Positions 28,506 to 40,166 of a stretch of DNA of 64,000 nt are shown here, in pieces. This DNA comes from Rhynchopus euleeides (Eukaryota; Euglenozoa; Diplonemea; Diplonemida; Diplonemidae). The position numbers were made by a program, and so were the translations under genes. The stretch is taken from the NCBI GenBank assembly GCA_963210315.1, contig OY723244.1, positions 2,170,001-2,234,000 on the forward strand, given 5' to 3'. How positions within the stretch are numbered: position 1 is the stretch's first letter; each line of letters begins with the position of its first letter. A model generated the notes under the pieces. That model saw only the letters and a program-made list of their open reading frames with translations. It had not been told where the DNA came from and did no database searches.

Positions 28506-30619
28506 GTGTGTAAGATCCAACAGGCTATCAAGGGCGGCACTTTCAAAGTCCTGCCAAGGACACAGCACCTCATGGGTGCGTGCTTCTGATATGTGTTTGT
28601 CATCATGCAAGATCCTCCTGAACATCCTGTCCGCGCTCGCGAAGAGCACATGGCCAGGGGATACCACAGGAGCTTTTGGCAGTTGGTAATGTTGGTATCG
28701 CAGCCCGGCATCTAAGAGACTCTCACGAGAGACCCGCTCGCTCCATCAAATCTTGTTATGTTCTGCAGGGGGTTTCCCATTCTTGATACGAAGGGGTGCA
28801 ATCTGCTTCGCTCTGTGGTGTTCTGTCTAAAACAAACGGTGTCCTTTCCACCCACATAATTTTAAACTGCGAGACAACTCATGTTTCTGCACTTCTGGGC
28901 AAACGGCCCTCCTTTTTTCATGTCCACTGTGTTGCATTTCTGAACGGAATATTAACAGCGAGGCGCAGGGCAAAGGACGCTCACTACCGTGGCCTCCGTC
29001 AGCTCGGGCACCCCGCCCCAGACCCCCCCCCCCCCTGTGGTGTATGCCTTTCAGAACTCCTGAGGTTGTGTAGTGACTACAAAAAGGACTAACATTTCGA
29101 GAAGGTGCTGGGAGATTTGCTTTTCCGTTCACTCTCGACGATCAAACCCCCCCTGTGGTGTATGCCTTTCAGAACTCCTGAGGTTGTGCATGTGGCGACT
29201 GTACAGCCGTGCAGTCCCAGATCCCAGATCCCCACATGCATTGTGGTGGTATAACCGACAGGATTTCGTATCGCTGCTGCCCCAGCGCCGATTCGCTCAG
29301 CGGATTATCCTACCCACCAGGGGGGAGGTCTCTCGAGAGAGCAGGGGAGGGGGTTCGGCGATGGCTTTGCATTCTCTTGGACATACTGTTAAATCTTGAG
29401 GCTGGTCTGCAAAAAGACGTGATGATGGTTCGATAGGAAAGAGAAAGAACAGGTCTGCAAGGCTCAAGGCAGCGGGGGGTGGGGGGGCTGCGCTGCAAGG
29501 CGGTCTTTGTTTGTTCTGCAGGAAGTTATACATCATGACACATTTTAAAGTTAAGCCGGAGGGGGGGGGGGTGGGGGTAGGGTGCACCATGGGCTGTGAG
29601 GGGCACGGCCAATCTAACTGATTAAACCGCTGGATCTGCGGTTGCAAATCCGGCACAGACAGACTTACAGAAAGGTTGGTGGGGCAAAAACCCACCAAAT
29701 TTTGTACCCCACCAACATTTCTACCAAAAGAGCGCGGGGCTTGGCGCGGGTGGGGTACTCCGGGTTCTGCCACGAGATAGGGTGCGCTCAGGTGTCAGGT
29801 GGGGTGTCCTGCTATGTAGACCAACACACGCCAGTGTATTGAAGGAAATACTTTCCAAGCGTTGCAACACGACTAACACCACTCATTTTCCTCCTGTGAT
29901 CCTCCATCTTTTCTGTACTTCAGGCAGGCAAGACACTTCGAAGGACGTTCCGGGGGAAAAGATGGATGCGGGGGATGCGGTCAACAAACAAGTTCTGTTT
30001 CTTTTCTTGTGTGGTGAGAGTTGCCGGACGCTCCCCTTAGCGCTCTTCACTCGGCTCTCCGCAAACCCTCTTGCTGCGCTGCTTGTGGACGACATCACCA
30101 GTGGCAATACCAGTGTTGTAACGATTGAGTCCATCGTTCGTGTCTGACCTGCATCAAAGTAGTATAAAAGCAAACAGCCCAGTAGAATCCTGCTGCGCTA
30201 ACTCCGCCAAGCAGCCACAGTACGACAGGACACAGATTTACACATATTTTGCAACTGACATGTAGTGACAGTTCCAAGGTCGTTTCTGAGCAGCACCTGG
30301 TGTTCTCACCGATGAACAGCACTTCTGTGTCTGTGTAAGTGTGGATAGTCCTTTCCTCCTGAATGCAATGGCTTGTACTTTCCTGTCTTGCACCACGTTG
30401 CTTTCTTGCATCGCAGGAAGCAGCTGAGATGGGAAAAGATGGCAAATGATTGACGCAGCTGCACACCTCCCCTCCCCTCCCTCCAAGGCACCGGTGCACT
30501 GTTCCGATGCACAGGCTGCGGAACGTGTGTGGGAGGTGCGTAGTCACGCTCACCGCGTGGAAACTGTTTCGGTACGTATTCTTTTCCAACCACTCCCACC
30601 ACACAGAGGCAACCGCAAT
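28506..30619. other. Long intergenic region with short direct repeats and a hairpin
   Basis: A ~45-bp direct repeat (CCCCCTGTGGTGTATGCC ... CTGAGGTTGTG) lies at 29032-29070 and 29147-29188. The first copy follows a decayed GC-hairpin motif (28985-29030). 29675-29684 and 29707-29716 form a 10-bp perfect stem, GTTGGTGGGG / CCCCACCAAC. 30400-30490 resembles the downstream flank of paralogue 2. I see no supported gene; frames are short and lack motifs. Confidence 0.5.
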
Positions 30620-31741
30620 ATGGATGTGACTGTTCGTCATAGCGGGACTGGTGACAGCTGTGTCGTCGGTGTTCCGGAAGGCGGGACCGTGGTCGGGCTG
30701 AAGGCGGATGCGCTCAACGAGATTTTTCCGGGTTCGATCAACAACGCAGTCCGTGAGGCTGGGAACGTGGCAGCACACATCGAAGGGTGTGAGGAGGAGC
30801 TGGACGATGAAGAGTGCGTTGCCGACACGGGTCTGGAGGACGGGGGTGCTGTCAAGCTCGTCCCACGCTGGCCCAATGTCAAGGCCCCCGCTGTCTACGA
30901 CAACGGGCATCGCAAGAGGACAGGCAGCATCACACTGTCGAGGTGTGGGAAGCTGTGTGCTGTGGGCTACTCCGAAGGACGCATAACGGTGTTCGACACC
31001 ACCACCGCTGATGTGGTGGCGGACTTTCCACAAGGCGACATGACTATTCTTGGCACTGCGTTCTCTGTCTGCAGGACGTGGTTGGCAACGTGCTCTTGGG
31101 AAGGCACCATCTGCGTGTGGCTGACATCAACTTGGGAGAAGGTGTGCATCCTGGAACACGGCACCGCCGTGTGGAGTGCAGCGTGGACACACTGCGGACG
31201 TCTGGCGTCCGGTGACTCCCTGAGTAAACTGCGTGTGTGGGACTTGAAGGGCACACCGAGCGCCACAGTGCTGGAGGGTCACAGCAAGGCTGTCCGCAGC
31301 ATTGCTGTGTCGGGCACGAGGATCTTCAGCGCGTCAAATGACAAGAGCATCCGTGTGTGGGACATCAGCACCCTCACGCACGCACACACCCTGCATGGGC
31401 ACACTGCTGAGGTCACCTGCGCCCTGACTCAGGACGAGCAGCACCTGGTGTCGTGTTCTCTTTGCAAGTCACTCAAGGTGTGGTGCACAACCTCCCTCAG
31501 CTGCCTGCGTACTGTGCGACTGGACGACAATCCCTCCTTACTTGCTGTGTCACAGCCGGGTGATGTTGTTGCAGTGAAGGGCGGTTCTACCATGTTGTAC
31601 CGCCTCAGCACAGGCGAGTGTCTGGGGATGGTGGACTCACAGGGTTATGGTGTTGCCCTCAGCCCCTGCGGGAGGTGGGTCTTCACACCAACGAACAAAA
31701 CTTGTGTGTCTGTGAGTGCTGTGTCTTCCGGTTCACCCTGA
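30620..31741 (+). CDS. UBL-WD40 repeat protein, paralogue 4
   Basis: 373 residues with UBL then seven blades. In the UBL the start of the helix has ALNEIFPGS in place of ALNEMFPGS. The blade after IRVWD is one residue shorter (GHTAEVTCALTQ against ...IALTQ) and reads SCSLCKSLKVW, losing the usual Asp before the strand. The start is the family ATG; the frame is open from 30446. It differs from paralogues 1 and 2 mostly at blade-surface positions. Confidence 0.9.
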   Translation: MDVTVRHSGTGDSCVVGVPEGGTVVGLKADALNEIFPGSINNAVREAGNVAAHIEGCEEELDDEECVADTGLEDGGAVKLVPRWPNVKAPAVYDNGHRKRTGSITLSRCGKLCAVGYSEGRITVFDTTTADVVADFPQGDMTILGTAFSVCRTWLATCSWEGTICVWLTSTWEKVCILEHGTAVWSAAWTHCGRLASGDSLSKLRVWDLKGTPSATVLEGHSKAVRSIAVSGTRIFSASNDKSIRVWDISTLTHAHTLHGHTAEVTCALTQDEQHLVSCSLCKSLKVWCTTSLSCLRTVRLDDNPSLLAVSQPGDVVAVKGGSTMLYRLSTGECLGMVDSQGYGVALSPCGRWVFTPTNKTCVSVSAVSSGSP

Positions 31742-32785
31742 TTGCTGTGTCTCGGAGCCTGCATGTGCCCTGCCTTGCGTGTGTGATTGGCATTCTTCTG
31801 TTCTGGTGTCTTCTGTGCCACTTCACAACGGGTGTTGTGCGGCAGGCGGCTTCCCAGCCCCTCTTCAGCACTTCCAAGCGAAGGCCGCTGTCTTCGTTGT
31901 GCTTCAGTGCCCCCAACCCGCTATCGCCACCCCCTCCCCCCCTCGTGACCCTCTCTGCTCGCCCATCAGCAAAGAATTAATGGATAACAACCGCCGGGTT
32001 GTTTTGTTTTAACGCAGGCCCCCACCTTTTGTCGCGGGGGGGTCGCAAGACCCATCTGAAGGCATCGAAAGAGATTCCAGTTAGATACGCCGAACTATCA
32101 AGAAAAATACAGAAATGCATCGAATCGACGGAGAGCACACTGAAGGCGAAAGGATCACAACTTGTCCTCGATTGCTTGTGCGCGACCCCCCCTCCCGACC
32201 CACGCCAAAAGGCTGGGTCCCCCCCGGCTGTACCCGCCTGCGGGCACAGCCAGCCGTGTCCCTCTCTCTCTGGGTAGCCTGCATGCTGTGTGCACCACAG
32301 AGGCCTGGCCTTTGCACTTTCACCTGCTGCACACATGCCTGCGACTACCTGCACACAGTGGGGCAGTGGGGCAACACTTGGGGTTGGCAAAACAGTCCTA
32401 CCATACCTTGCCCTGCTCCTCCGGAGTGGCGCCCTCTCACCCGTCTATCCATTGTTCCTGCTTCACTGCCCCCTCCCCCCTTCAGTGCCCCGTAAACTGC
32501 TGACGCTGTCTGTTGTCGGTCATTCCTGTTCGCAGCAACTGCGATCCTCCACTGCGTGTGAGGGCCTACTTTGCTGCACTTTAGAGCCGCGAGTCCCCAC
32601 CCCCACTGCTCGAGAGGTCACGATGCCCCCTGCGTGTCCCCGCCATCCCCAAGGCCCTGTTTCAATTGAGGACTCTCAGAGTAAGGAGCACGCATGCCTT
32701 CCCGCCACACAGCAGCACAGCAAACACAACACACCGCACACCCCGTCAGTGATCCTTTTTTAGTGACAAATTTGTTCCAGCTGAT
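31742..32785. other. Intergenic
   Basis: Starts with family-type post-stop sequence. Further on, overlapping proline-rich frames (32115-32763) have no motif and no visible relative. No gene is supported. The last ~90 bp before 32786 could hold the 5' leader of the next gene. Confidence 0.45.
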
Positions 32786-34366
32786 ATGGGCACCCAGCGC
32801 CCAGCGAGTGTGGACAAAGCGACAGATGCGGTGCTGCAGCACCTCAACGAGATATGCGGGTCTCGCCGTGCGTACATCTTCCACTTCCGGGGAAACAGCA
32901 TGAGCAACACGCACGAAGCAGTGCGTGGCGTTGATCCTTTCCTGGACAAGCTGTCGGCGATGCGCTCAGACGACCTGCCGTTCTTCGTGTCTCGGCTGCG
33001 CCTCGGGGAGAGCGTGATGTGCTCGCTGAGCGACATCGAGGGGAACGAGGCAGCCGCTTTGGAGCACGCAGAGATGACGGCGGAGGCGATCCAGCGCCTT
33101 GCGTTGGTGCCGATCAACACCTCGGGGCTGCACAGCGCCTGCGCTGTCGGCGGGTTCATCGGTGTTGACTTCTGCGAGGATGATTCCGAAAGCTGCGACC
33201 GCGAGGAGCTGCTGGCCACCCTGGCTGACGTCGGTGCCTTCATCTTCAAGCTGCAGGCTCTCTATGAGTTGGGCACAGGCGTGTCGCCGGTGCGTGCGGA
33301 GCGCGGGCAGGCACCCACGTCGGGCGCATCGAGCTACAACAAGGCGCGCATGTCGCACGACATCCTGCGGGAGATCCAGACCCTGCATGGCGAGCTCTAC
33401 GAACTCTTCGCGCCGCATTGCGTAGGCGCTGTGCCGCTGCAGATGCCCTCTGAATCGCAGAGGGAACTGGCACAGCTGCAGAGCGAGCATGCGTGGGCTC
33501 TGATGACCCCTGCACAGCGCGAGGCGCACGAGCACTTCACTGCAAACCGCTGGGCAGAGCTGCCTCCGGACGTATGGTATACGGAGCAGTGCGGGGTGGA
33601 TGAGTACGAGTCCCTGCGGCAGGTGATGCTGGCAAACCTGCACAGCATGGACCCCGACATCCCGCCGTACACAGCCTTCCGGAATGTAGGGTATGCGCGC
33701 TACCGCTACCGCAACGGGGCCATATACCCCCTGAAGCACAAAGGGTTCTTCCAGATCGACCCGAAGGTGAATGTGCTGCTGCAGTCGAAGAGCCGCCCAT
33801 TTGCGCGCCTGACCGACGAGCTGCGCGACAATGCGACACTGTGCCACATGCTGCAGGTGCTTATCGAGCGTGTGTGGGACGGTGACTTGGGGCAGGACGT
33901 GCATGTCAACGTGCACCCGGTTCGTGTGCGAAACTTCCACGAGAACGAGATACGCCAGCAGGCGCACGCAACGCTCGAGGGGACGCACACCGACTCCACG
34001 ATGCGCGTGGCAGTTGTCCTCCTGGAGCGCCACAACGTCAGGAGCGGGACAGCCAAGACTGCGCTGTACCACCCGAGTGCACCGATGGGGCTGCGGCGGG
34101 ACGTCCCAGAGGACGAAGCTGTGTTGGCGTCGAAGCGTCTCGTCGATGTCGAGCTGAGTGCACCGCTGCATGCCATCACCTTCGACGACCCCTTGTTCAA
34201 GCACGACGCCTCCGACCCTCGTCCGGCTGATCCGAACGAAAAGATGTGGCGCTGCGTGCTGCTGATCATGTGCCGGTACCCATGTGAGCAGGCGTCCCCC
34301 GAGGACGGCCATCCTATCGATGGCTACACACCACGCTCAGCGCGTGCGCGCGAGACGGTGGCCTGA
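32786..34366 (+). CDS. GAF domain - 2-oxoglutarate/Fe(II) dioxygenase fusion protein
   Basis: 526 residues. Residues ~8-155 match a GAF domain of the kind found in bacterial sensor proteins: CGSRRAYIFHFRGNSMSNTHEAV, then DDLPFFVSRLRLGES, LALVPI and GGFIGVDFCED. Residues ~285-510 match the 2OG-Fe dioxygenase family that includes L-isoleucine 4-hydroxylase (PF10014 type): RYRYRNGAIYPLKHKGFFQ, then VHPVRVRNF, the iron motif His401-x-Asp403 in GTHTDST, distal His473 in FKHDASD, and Arg489 in MWRCVLLIM as 2-oxoglutarate anchor. All metal and cosubstrate ligands are present, so it should be active, perhaps on a free amino acid; the substrate cannot be read from sequence. Soluble, no signal peptide. 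The fusion suggests ligand-gated activity (inference). Confidence 0.85.
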   Translation: MGTQRPASVDKATDAVLQHLNEICGSRRAYIFHFRGNSMSNTHEAVRGVDPFLDKLSAMRSDDLPFFVSRLRLGESVMCSLSDIEGNEAAALEHAEMTAEAIQRLALVPINTSGLHSACAVGGFIGVDFCEDDSESCDREELLATLADVGAFIFKLQALYELGTGVSPVRAERGQAPTSGASSYNKARMSHDILREIQTLHGELYELFAPHCVGAVPLQMPSESQRELAQLQSEHAWALMTPAQREAHEHFTANRWAELPPDVWYTEQCGVDEYESLRQVMLANLHSMDPDIPPYTAFRNVGYARYRYRNGAIYPLKHKGFFQIDPKVNVLLQSKSRPFARLTDELRDNATLCHMLQVLIERVWDGDLGQDVHVNVHPVRVRNFHENEIRQQAHATLEGTHTDSTMRVAVVLLERHNVRSGTAKTALYHPSAPMGLRRDVPEDEAVLASKRLVDVELSAPLHAITFDDPLFKHDASDPRPADPNEKMWRCVLLIMCRYPCEQASPEDGHPIDGYTPRSARARETVA

Positions 34367-34631
34367 ATGCGATGAGAGCCGATGGGACTCATCGCGAGCG
34401 CGTGTGGCTTTGTGTTGCCCCACAGCGCGAACAAGATTTTGTACGGCATCGCGTGGCATTGATCCCCTTTCCATGCGTGCGGTATCCAGTGTGGCGTATC
34501 GTATCTTCTTTTCTTTCGAGAGTCAGGCTCAGCCAAACAAACCAAGGCGCTCAACGTTGAAAGACGCCAACTCTCGTTGCCCCCCCACCACACCCCACCA
34601 CAATCCCCTCTCACCATATTTTTATCGTTGG

Positions 34632-34786
34632 TCGCTTCACGAGTTACAAGTCGCGAAGTAACGAAAGAAGTCGTACATCCGCAGCTTCAGGATTAACACC
34701 TTTTGGTCATGCCACAGCCACACAGGCTGCTCGCTTCGTTGCTGGACAGAAGGGTGTTGAGACCACAAAGCGAAAGGAGTACGGCG
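34632..34786 (+). repeat. Degenerate VIPER-like terminal repeat (A2-B2 type)
   Basis: Matches 3765-3970 with deletions: GTTACAAGTCGCGAAGTAACG, AAGTCGTAC, GCTTCAGGATTAACACCT, CATGCCAC, GTTGCTGGACAG and AAGCGAAAGGAGTACG occur in the same order. It starts ~265 bp after the dioxygenase stop. No element body is attached, so it is a solo or ancestral terminus. Confidence 0.65.
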
Positions 34787-34856
34787 TTTTGACACAGCGC
34801 GTGCCTCACGCTCTGCTCCAAAAAGCGTAGCAACCGTGCTTCCTTCTTCCTTAATG

Positions 34857-35010
34857 ATGCGTTGACGCTTCCACCACCCTAGAGCCTGCTGCTTTGATGT
34901 GGGTGTGGAGCACATGTGAACACGAGATAGCTCGACACACAGAAAAGGAACAGGATCGTCGGAAGCACTCCTACACTTTTACGCATCATAAATGTGCTCA
35001 AAAAAAAATA
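34857..35010 (-). repeat. Dispersed repeat fragment, inverse of 11126-11225
   Basis: Begins with the terminal motif TGCGTTGACGCTTCCACC, then GATGTGGGTGTGGAGCACAT and GAACACGAGATAGCTCG match the reverse complement of 11150-11225. It ends in an A-run after AAATGTGCTC. Confidence 0.6.
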
Positions 35011-35260
35011 CCTGCCGGGCGCCCTTTTTTTCGCCCCGCCTGCTTTGCTTCCAGGACCCCCCGGCCCTGCCGGAGAGCCCTGTTTTTCCGGATTTGGCGC
35101 ACAAACAACAGCCTTGTCCTTTTTACATCCCCCAGAGTGGAAGGGGGGTTACTTCGCTCAGAAGTGCAGAAAAGTGAGCCCCGCCCTCACAGCACTTGGC
35201 TGTGAAGCGACACAGTTTTTTGACACACAAAGTGACACAGAGCGAAATCACCCCCCCCCC
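35011..35260. other. Intergenic
   Basis: GC-rich then C-run sequence leading to the foldback element. Nothing recognised. Confidence 0.4.
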
Positions 35261-35262
35261 TA

Positions 35263-36409
35263 GGGGGGGTCAAATGCCACCCTTTTACGTGGACAAACAC
35301 GATTTTTCAAAAAACCGGCGCAGAGGCCCCAAAGCCCCCGTAAACCCTCCAAACCCCCCCAGATCGGTCCGGAAACCCATCGAACCCCACTTTTCCACCA
35401 TTCCGGGCACCTCAGGTGCCCGAATTGGGGTACCTAAATTTTGTGCCACCGTTTGGTACCGTACAGTGCCACTGTGTGGGAGGTTGGAAAAGAAAATGCC
35501 CCAACACACCACATCTGAGGGTTGCAATGCATGTTGCTTGCCAACCACGTCATCCGGTGGGTGTCAGGCGCTATGTAGGTGGCATTAGCCAGGTCTTCGA
35601 TGTGTTCTGGCTTGTATATATACCTCCCTGCCACCATGCACCGGGAGGCTGCCTGTAGGTACGGAACAGTCCAGATGGTCGTGTGATTCCTGTGCAGCAG
35701 TGCTCCACAACCGGGATGTGTTGACAACGACTGTTGCAACACGAGCTGTACATTCCGGGAACACATGAAGTGCGCTGTCGTGGTACCCATTGTGCCAGAA
35801 TTGGTAGTTGCTGCGGTCTACTTTGCCTGGCCCATGAGCACTGGTACTGAACGGTGCAATATGCGTGGCGAGGTGAATGCAACGGAAGGGCGCAAAGTCA
35901 ATACAGCTCTCGGATGGCGGGTGGTGGTGCCACTAGTGTGTGACGTTCACTCGAGGATACAACGCATCACAATGAATCAGCAACCGTGGACCGAGTACAA
36001 TACACTCTCTGTGGCTGATGTGGGGGACAAAGGCAGTGCCTGTGCCGCAGGCAGGGAGGTATATATACAAGCCAGAACACATCGAAGACCTGGCTAATGC
36101 CACCTACATAGCGCCTGACACCCACCGGATGACGTGGTTGGCAAGCAACATGCATTGCAACCCTCAGATGTGGTGTGTTGGGGCATTTTCTTTTCCAACC
36201 TCCCACACAGTGGCACTGTACGGTACCAAACGGTGGCACAAAATTTAGGTACCCCAATTCGGGCACCTGAGGTGCCCGGAATGGTGGAAAAGTGGGGTTC
36301 GATGGGTTTCCGGACCGATCTGGGGGGGTTTGGAGGGTTTACGGGGGCTTTGGGGCCTCTGCGCCGGTTTTTTGAGAAATCGTGTTTGTCACCCCCATTT
36401 GACCCCCCC
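35263..36409 (+). mobile_element. Foldback DNA element, copy 1 (~370-bp inverted repeats, TA flanks)
   Basis: 1147 bp bounded by TA on both sides, with ends GGGGGGGTCAAATG. The arms (35263-~35632 and ~36047-36409) are inverse copies of each other; the left arm has ~10 extra bases (CCACCCTTTTACGTGG part). The ~415-bp centre has a 110-codon frame (35765-36097) without recognisable motif. Copy 2 at 52016-53163 is the whole element in reverse orientation, including the asymmetric insertion. This is the design of foldback or long-TIR MITEs, with no transposase inside. Confidence 0.88.
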
Positions 36410-36676
36410 TAACCCCCCCCCCTCAAAGCACCCTGCGAGGCTTTAGGGGGGTGTCTAAAAGTACGGACTCTACGGCCAAATACGGCTTTTACGGCGGGCG
36501 GGCGTTTTTTTTGCCTTTGTCAAAAATCCCGATTTTCAGGCCGTATTCGCCGTAAAACCCGTCGCCGTAAAATGGCACGGGGGGGGGGGGGGGGGGTCCG
36601 GGGGGGGTCCCGGAGAGGGTGTCTAAACTACGGGGTTTACGGCAGATACGGCCAAAAAAGCCGATTTTCCTGCATC
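36410..36676. other. G-rich junction with TACGGC / GCCGTA words
   Basis: Multiple TACGGC and inverse GCCGTA words allow alternative hairpins. GGGTGTCTAAA occurs twice (36455, 36618) and once in inverse at 51225-51236. G-run at ~36582-36597. No gene; the 41-bp satellite starts at 36677. Confidence 0.5.
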
Positions 36677-37491
36677 ACACTGGGGCACTTGGCGGATCTC
36701 CCCCAATTTCCCCCATATCATTGGGGTACTTGGCGGATCTCCCCCAATCTCCCCCATATCATTGGGGCCCTTGGCGAATCTCCCCCAATCTCCCCCATAT
36801 CATTGGGGTACTTGGCGAATCTCCCCCAATCTCCCCCATGTCATTGGGGTACTTGGCGAATCACCCCCAATCTCCCCCATATCATTGGGGTACTTGGCGG
36901 ATCTCCCCCAATTTCTCCCAACACATTGCGGTACTTGGCGAATCTCCCCCAATCTCCCCCATACCATTGGGGTACTTGGCGGATCTCCCCCAATTTCTCC
37001 CAACACATTGCGGTACTTGGCGAATCTCCCCCAATCTCCCCCATACCATTGCGGTACTTGGCGGATTTCCCCCAATCTCCCCCATATCATTGGGGTACTT
37101 GGCGAATCTCCCCCAATTTCTCCCAACACACTGCGGTACTTGGCGAATCTCCCCCAATCTCCCCCATATCATTGCGGTACTTGGCGGATCTCCCCCAATC
37201 TCCCCCATATCATTGGGGCCCTTGGCAAATCTCCCCCAATCTCCCCCATGTCATTGGGGTACTTGGCGAATCTCCCCCAATCTCCCCCATATCATTGGGG
37301 CCCTTGGCGAATCTCCCCCAATCTCCCCCATGTTATTGGGGTACTTGGCGGATCTCCCCCAATCTCCCCCATATCATTGGGGCACTTGGCGGATCTCCCC
37401 CAATTTCTCCCAACACATTGCGGTACTTGGCGAATCTCCCCCAATCTCCCCCATATCATTGGGGCCCTTGGCGAATCTCCCCCAATCTCCC

Positions 37492-37846
37492 CTACGAACG
37501 ACTTTAGTCGAGTGGCTTCGCCACGGTAAGGGAGATTTAGAATAGGGTGGAGCGGCGCGCGCGAGGTTTCTGTTGCTGGTTGCTTGCTGTTTTTACTGTG
37601 TTGTTTCTCATCACTGTTGCTGCATAGTGCAGTTTCCGCCACGTGCGTCGCACGGTTGGACGGGGACGCGACCACCACCACCCTTCATCAGGAAATCGGG
37701 TTGTGTGTGCGTTGGTGCTCGGCCCCTCTCGCAGATCTTGACTAGGCAGGCTGTCCCCCCTCCCCTCTCCGGCCCTCTGGGCGAATTATTGCTTTGTTGT
37801 GCTTCTCGCGTCGCGCGAAGATACTTGCTCCGCACTATTCACTAAA
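37492..37846 (+). repeat. Satellite spacer, type 1, copy 1
   Basis: About 355 bp. Starts with two adjoining small hairpins, CGACT-TT-AGTCG and GTGGC-TTC-GCCAC, then GGTAAGGGAGATTTAG. Later a stretch shares ~90 bp with the RT/RNase H remnant region (46399-46490, inverse), and GTGTGCGTTGGTGCTCGGCC recurs at 46980-47000. Ends ...CTCCGCACTATTCACTAAAT. The type 1 mark is GTCGAGTGG plus GGTGGAGCGGCGCGCG. Confidence 0.9.
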
Positions 37847-38834
37847 TCTCCCATGTCATTGGGGTACTTGGCGAATCTCCCCCAATCTCCCCCATGTCAT
37901 TGGGGTACTTGGCGAATCTCCCCCAATCTCCCCCATATCATTGGGGCCCTTGGCGAATCTCCCCCAATCTCCCCCATGTTATTGGGGTACTTGGCGGGTC
38001 TCCCCCAATCTCCCCCATATCATTGGGGCACTTGGCGGATCTCCCCCAATTTCTCCCAACACATTGCGGTACTTGGCGAATCTCCCCCAATCTCCCCCAT
38101 ACCATTGGGGTACTTGGCGGATCTCCCCCAATCTCCCCCATATCATTGGGGCCCTTGGCGAATCTCCCCCAATCTCCCCCATATCATTGGGGTACTTGGC
38201 GGATCTCCCCCAATTTCTCCCAACACGTTGCGGTACTTGGCGAATCTCCCCCAATCTCCCCCATACCATTGGGGTACTTCGCGGATCTCCCCCAATCTCC
38301 CCCATATCATTGGGGCACTTGGCGGATCTCCCCCAATTTCTCCCAACACATTGCGGTACTTGGCGAATCTCCCCCAATCTCCCCCATACCATTGCGGTAC
38401 TTGGCGGATTTCCCCCAATCTCCCCCATATCATTGGGGTACTTGGCGAATCTCCCCCAATTTCTCCCAACACACTGCGGTACTTGGCGAATCTCCCCCAA
38501 TCTCCCCCATATCATTGCGGTACTTGGCGGATCTCCCCCAATCTCCCCCATATCATTGGGGCCCTTGGCAAATCTCCCCCAATCTCCCCCATGTCATTGG
38601 GGTACTTGGCGAATCTCCCCCAATCTCCCCCATATCATTGGGGCCCTTGGCGAATCTCCCCCAATCTCCCCCATGTTATTGGGGTACTTGGCGGATCTCC
38701 CCCAATCTCCCCCATATCATTGGGGCACTTGGCGGATCTCCCCCAATTTCTCCCAACACATTGCGGTACTTGGCGAATCTCCCCCAATCTCCCCCATATC
38801 ATTGGGGCCCTTGGCGAATCTCCCCCAATCTCCC

Positions 38835-39190
38835 CTACGAACGACTTTAGTCGAGTGGCTTCGCCACGGTAAGGGAGATTTAGAATAGGGTGGAGCGGCG
38901 CGCGCGAGGTTTCTGTTGCTGGTTGCTTGCTGTTTTTACTGTGTTGTTTCTCATCACTGTTGCTGCATAGTGCAGTTTCCGCCACGTGCGTCGCACGGTT
39001 GGACGGGGACGCGACCACCACCACCCTTCATCAGGAAATCGGGTTGTGTGTGCGTTGGTGCTCGGCCCCTCTCGCAGATCTTGACTAGGCAGGCTGTCCC
39101 CCCTCCCCTCTCCGGCCCTCTGGGCGAATTATTGCTTTGTTGTGCTTCTCGCGTCGCGCGAAGATACTTGCTCCGCACTATTCACTAAAT
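38835..39190 (+). repeat. Satellite spacer, type 1, copy 2
   Basis: Same as 37492-37846. Interval to the next type 1 spacer is 2522 bp. Confidence 0.9.
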
Positions 39191-39810
39191 CTCCCATGTC
39201 ATTGGGGTACTTGGCGAATCTCCCCCAATCTCCCCCATGTCATTGGGGTACTTGGCGAATCTCCCCCAATCTCCCCCATATCATTGGGGCCCTTGGCGAA
39301 TCTCCCCCAATCTCCCCCATGTTATTGGGGTACTTGGCGGGTCTCCCCCAATCTCCCCCATATCATTGGGGCACTTGGCGGATCTCCCCCAATTTCTCCC
39401 AACACATTGCGGTACTTGGCGAATCTCCCCCAATCTCCCCCATACCATTGGGGTACTTGGCGGATCTCCCCCAATCTCCCCCATATCATTGGGGCCCTTG
39501 GCGAATCTCCCCCAATCTCCCCCATATCATTGGGGTACTTGGCGGATCTCCCCCAATTTCTCCCAACACGTTGCGGTACTTGGCGAATCTCCCCCAATCT
39601 CCCCCATACCATTGGGGTACTTCGCGGATCTCCCCCAATCTCCCCCATATCATTGGGGCACTTGGCGGATCTCCCCCAATTTCTCCCAACACATTGCGGT
39701 ACTTGGCGAATCTCCCCCAATCTCCCCCATATCATTGCGGTACTTGGCGGGTCTCCCCCAATCTCCCCCATATCATTGGGGCCCTTGGCGAATCTCCCCC
39801 AATCTCCCCC

Positions 39811-40166
39811 ATACGAACGACTTTAGTCTAGTGGCTTCGCCACGGTAAGGGAGATTTAGAATAGGGAGGAGCGGCGCGTGCGAGGTTTCTGTTGCTGTTT
39901 GCTTGCTGTTTTTGCTGTGTTGTTTCTCATCACTGTTGCTGCATAGTGCAGTTTCCGCCACGTGCGTTGCACGGTTGGACGGGGGCGCGACCACCACCAC
40001 CCTTCATCAGGAAATCGGGTTGTGTGTGCGTTGGTGCTCGGCCCCTCTCGCAGATCTTGACTAGGCAGGCTGTCCCCCCTCCCCTCTTCGGCCCTCTGGG
40101 CAAATTATTGCTTTGTTGTGTTTCTCGCGTCGCGCGAAGATACTTGCTCCGCACTATTCACTAAAT
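39811..40166 (+). repeat. Satellite spacer, type 2, copy 1
   Basis: Differs from type 1 by about a dozen bases (GTCTAGTGG, GGAGGAGCGGCGCGTG, TTTTTGCTG) and by ending TCTCCTGTCATTGG instead of TCTCCCATGTCATTGG. Confidence 0.9.

Noticed and set aside
29285..29360. tRNA-like string (GATTCGCTCAGCGG ... GGTTCGG)
   Set aside because: Cannot be folded by eye into a complete cloverleaf; acceptor ends do not pair.
35765..36097. 110-codon frame in the centre of the foldback element
   Set aside because: The other copy differs mainly by amino-acid-changing substitutions and a shorter start; no motif.
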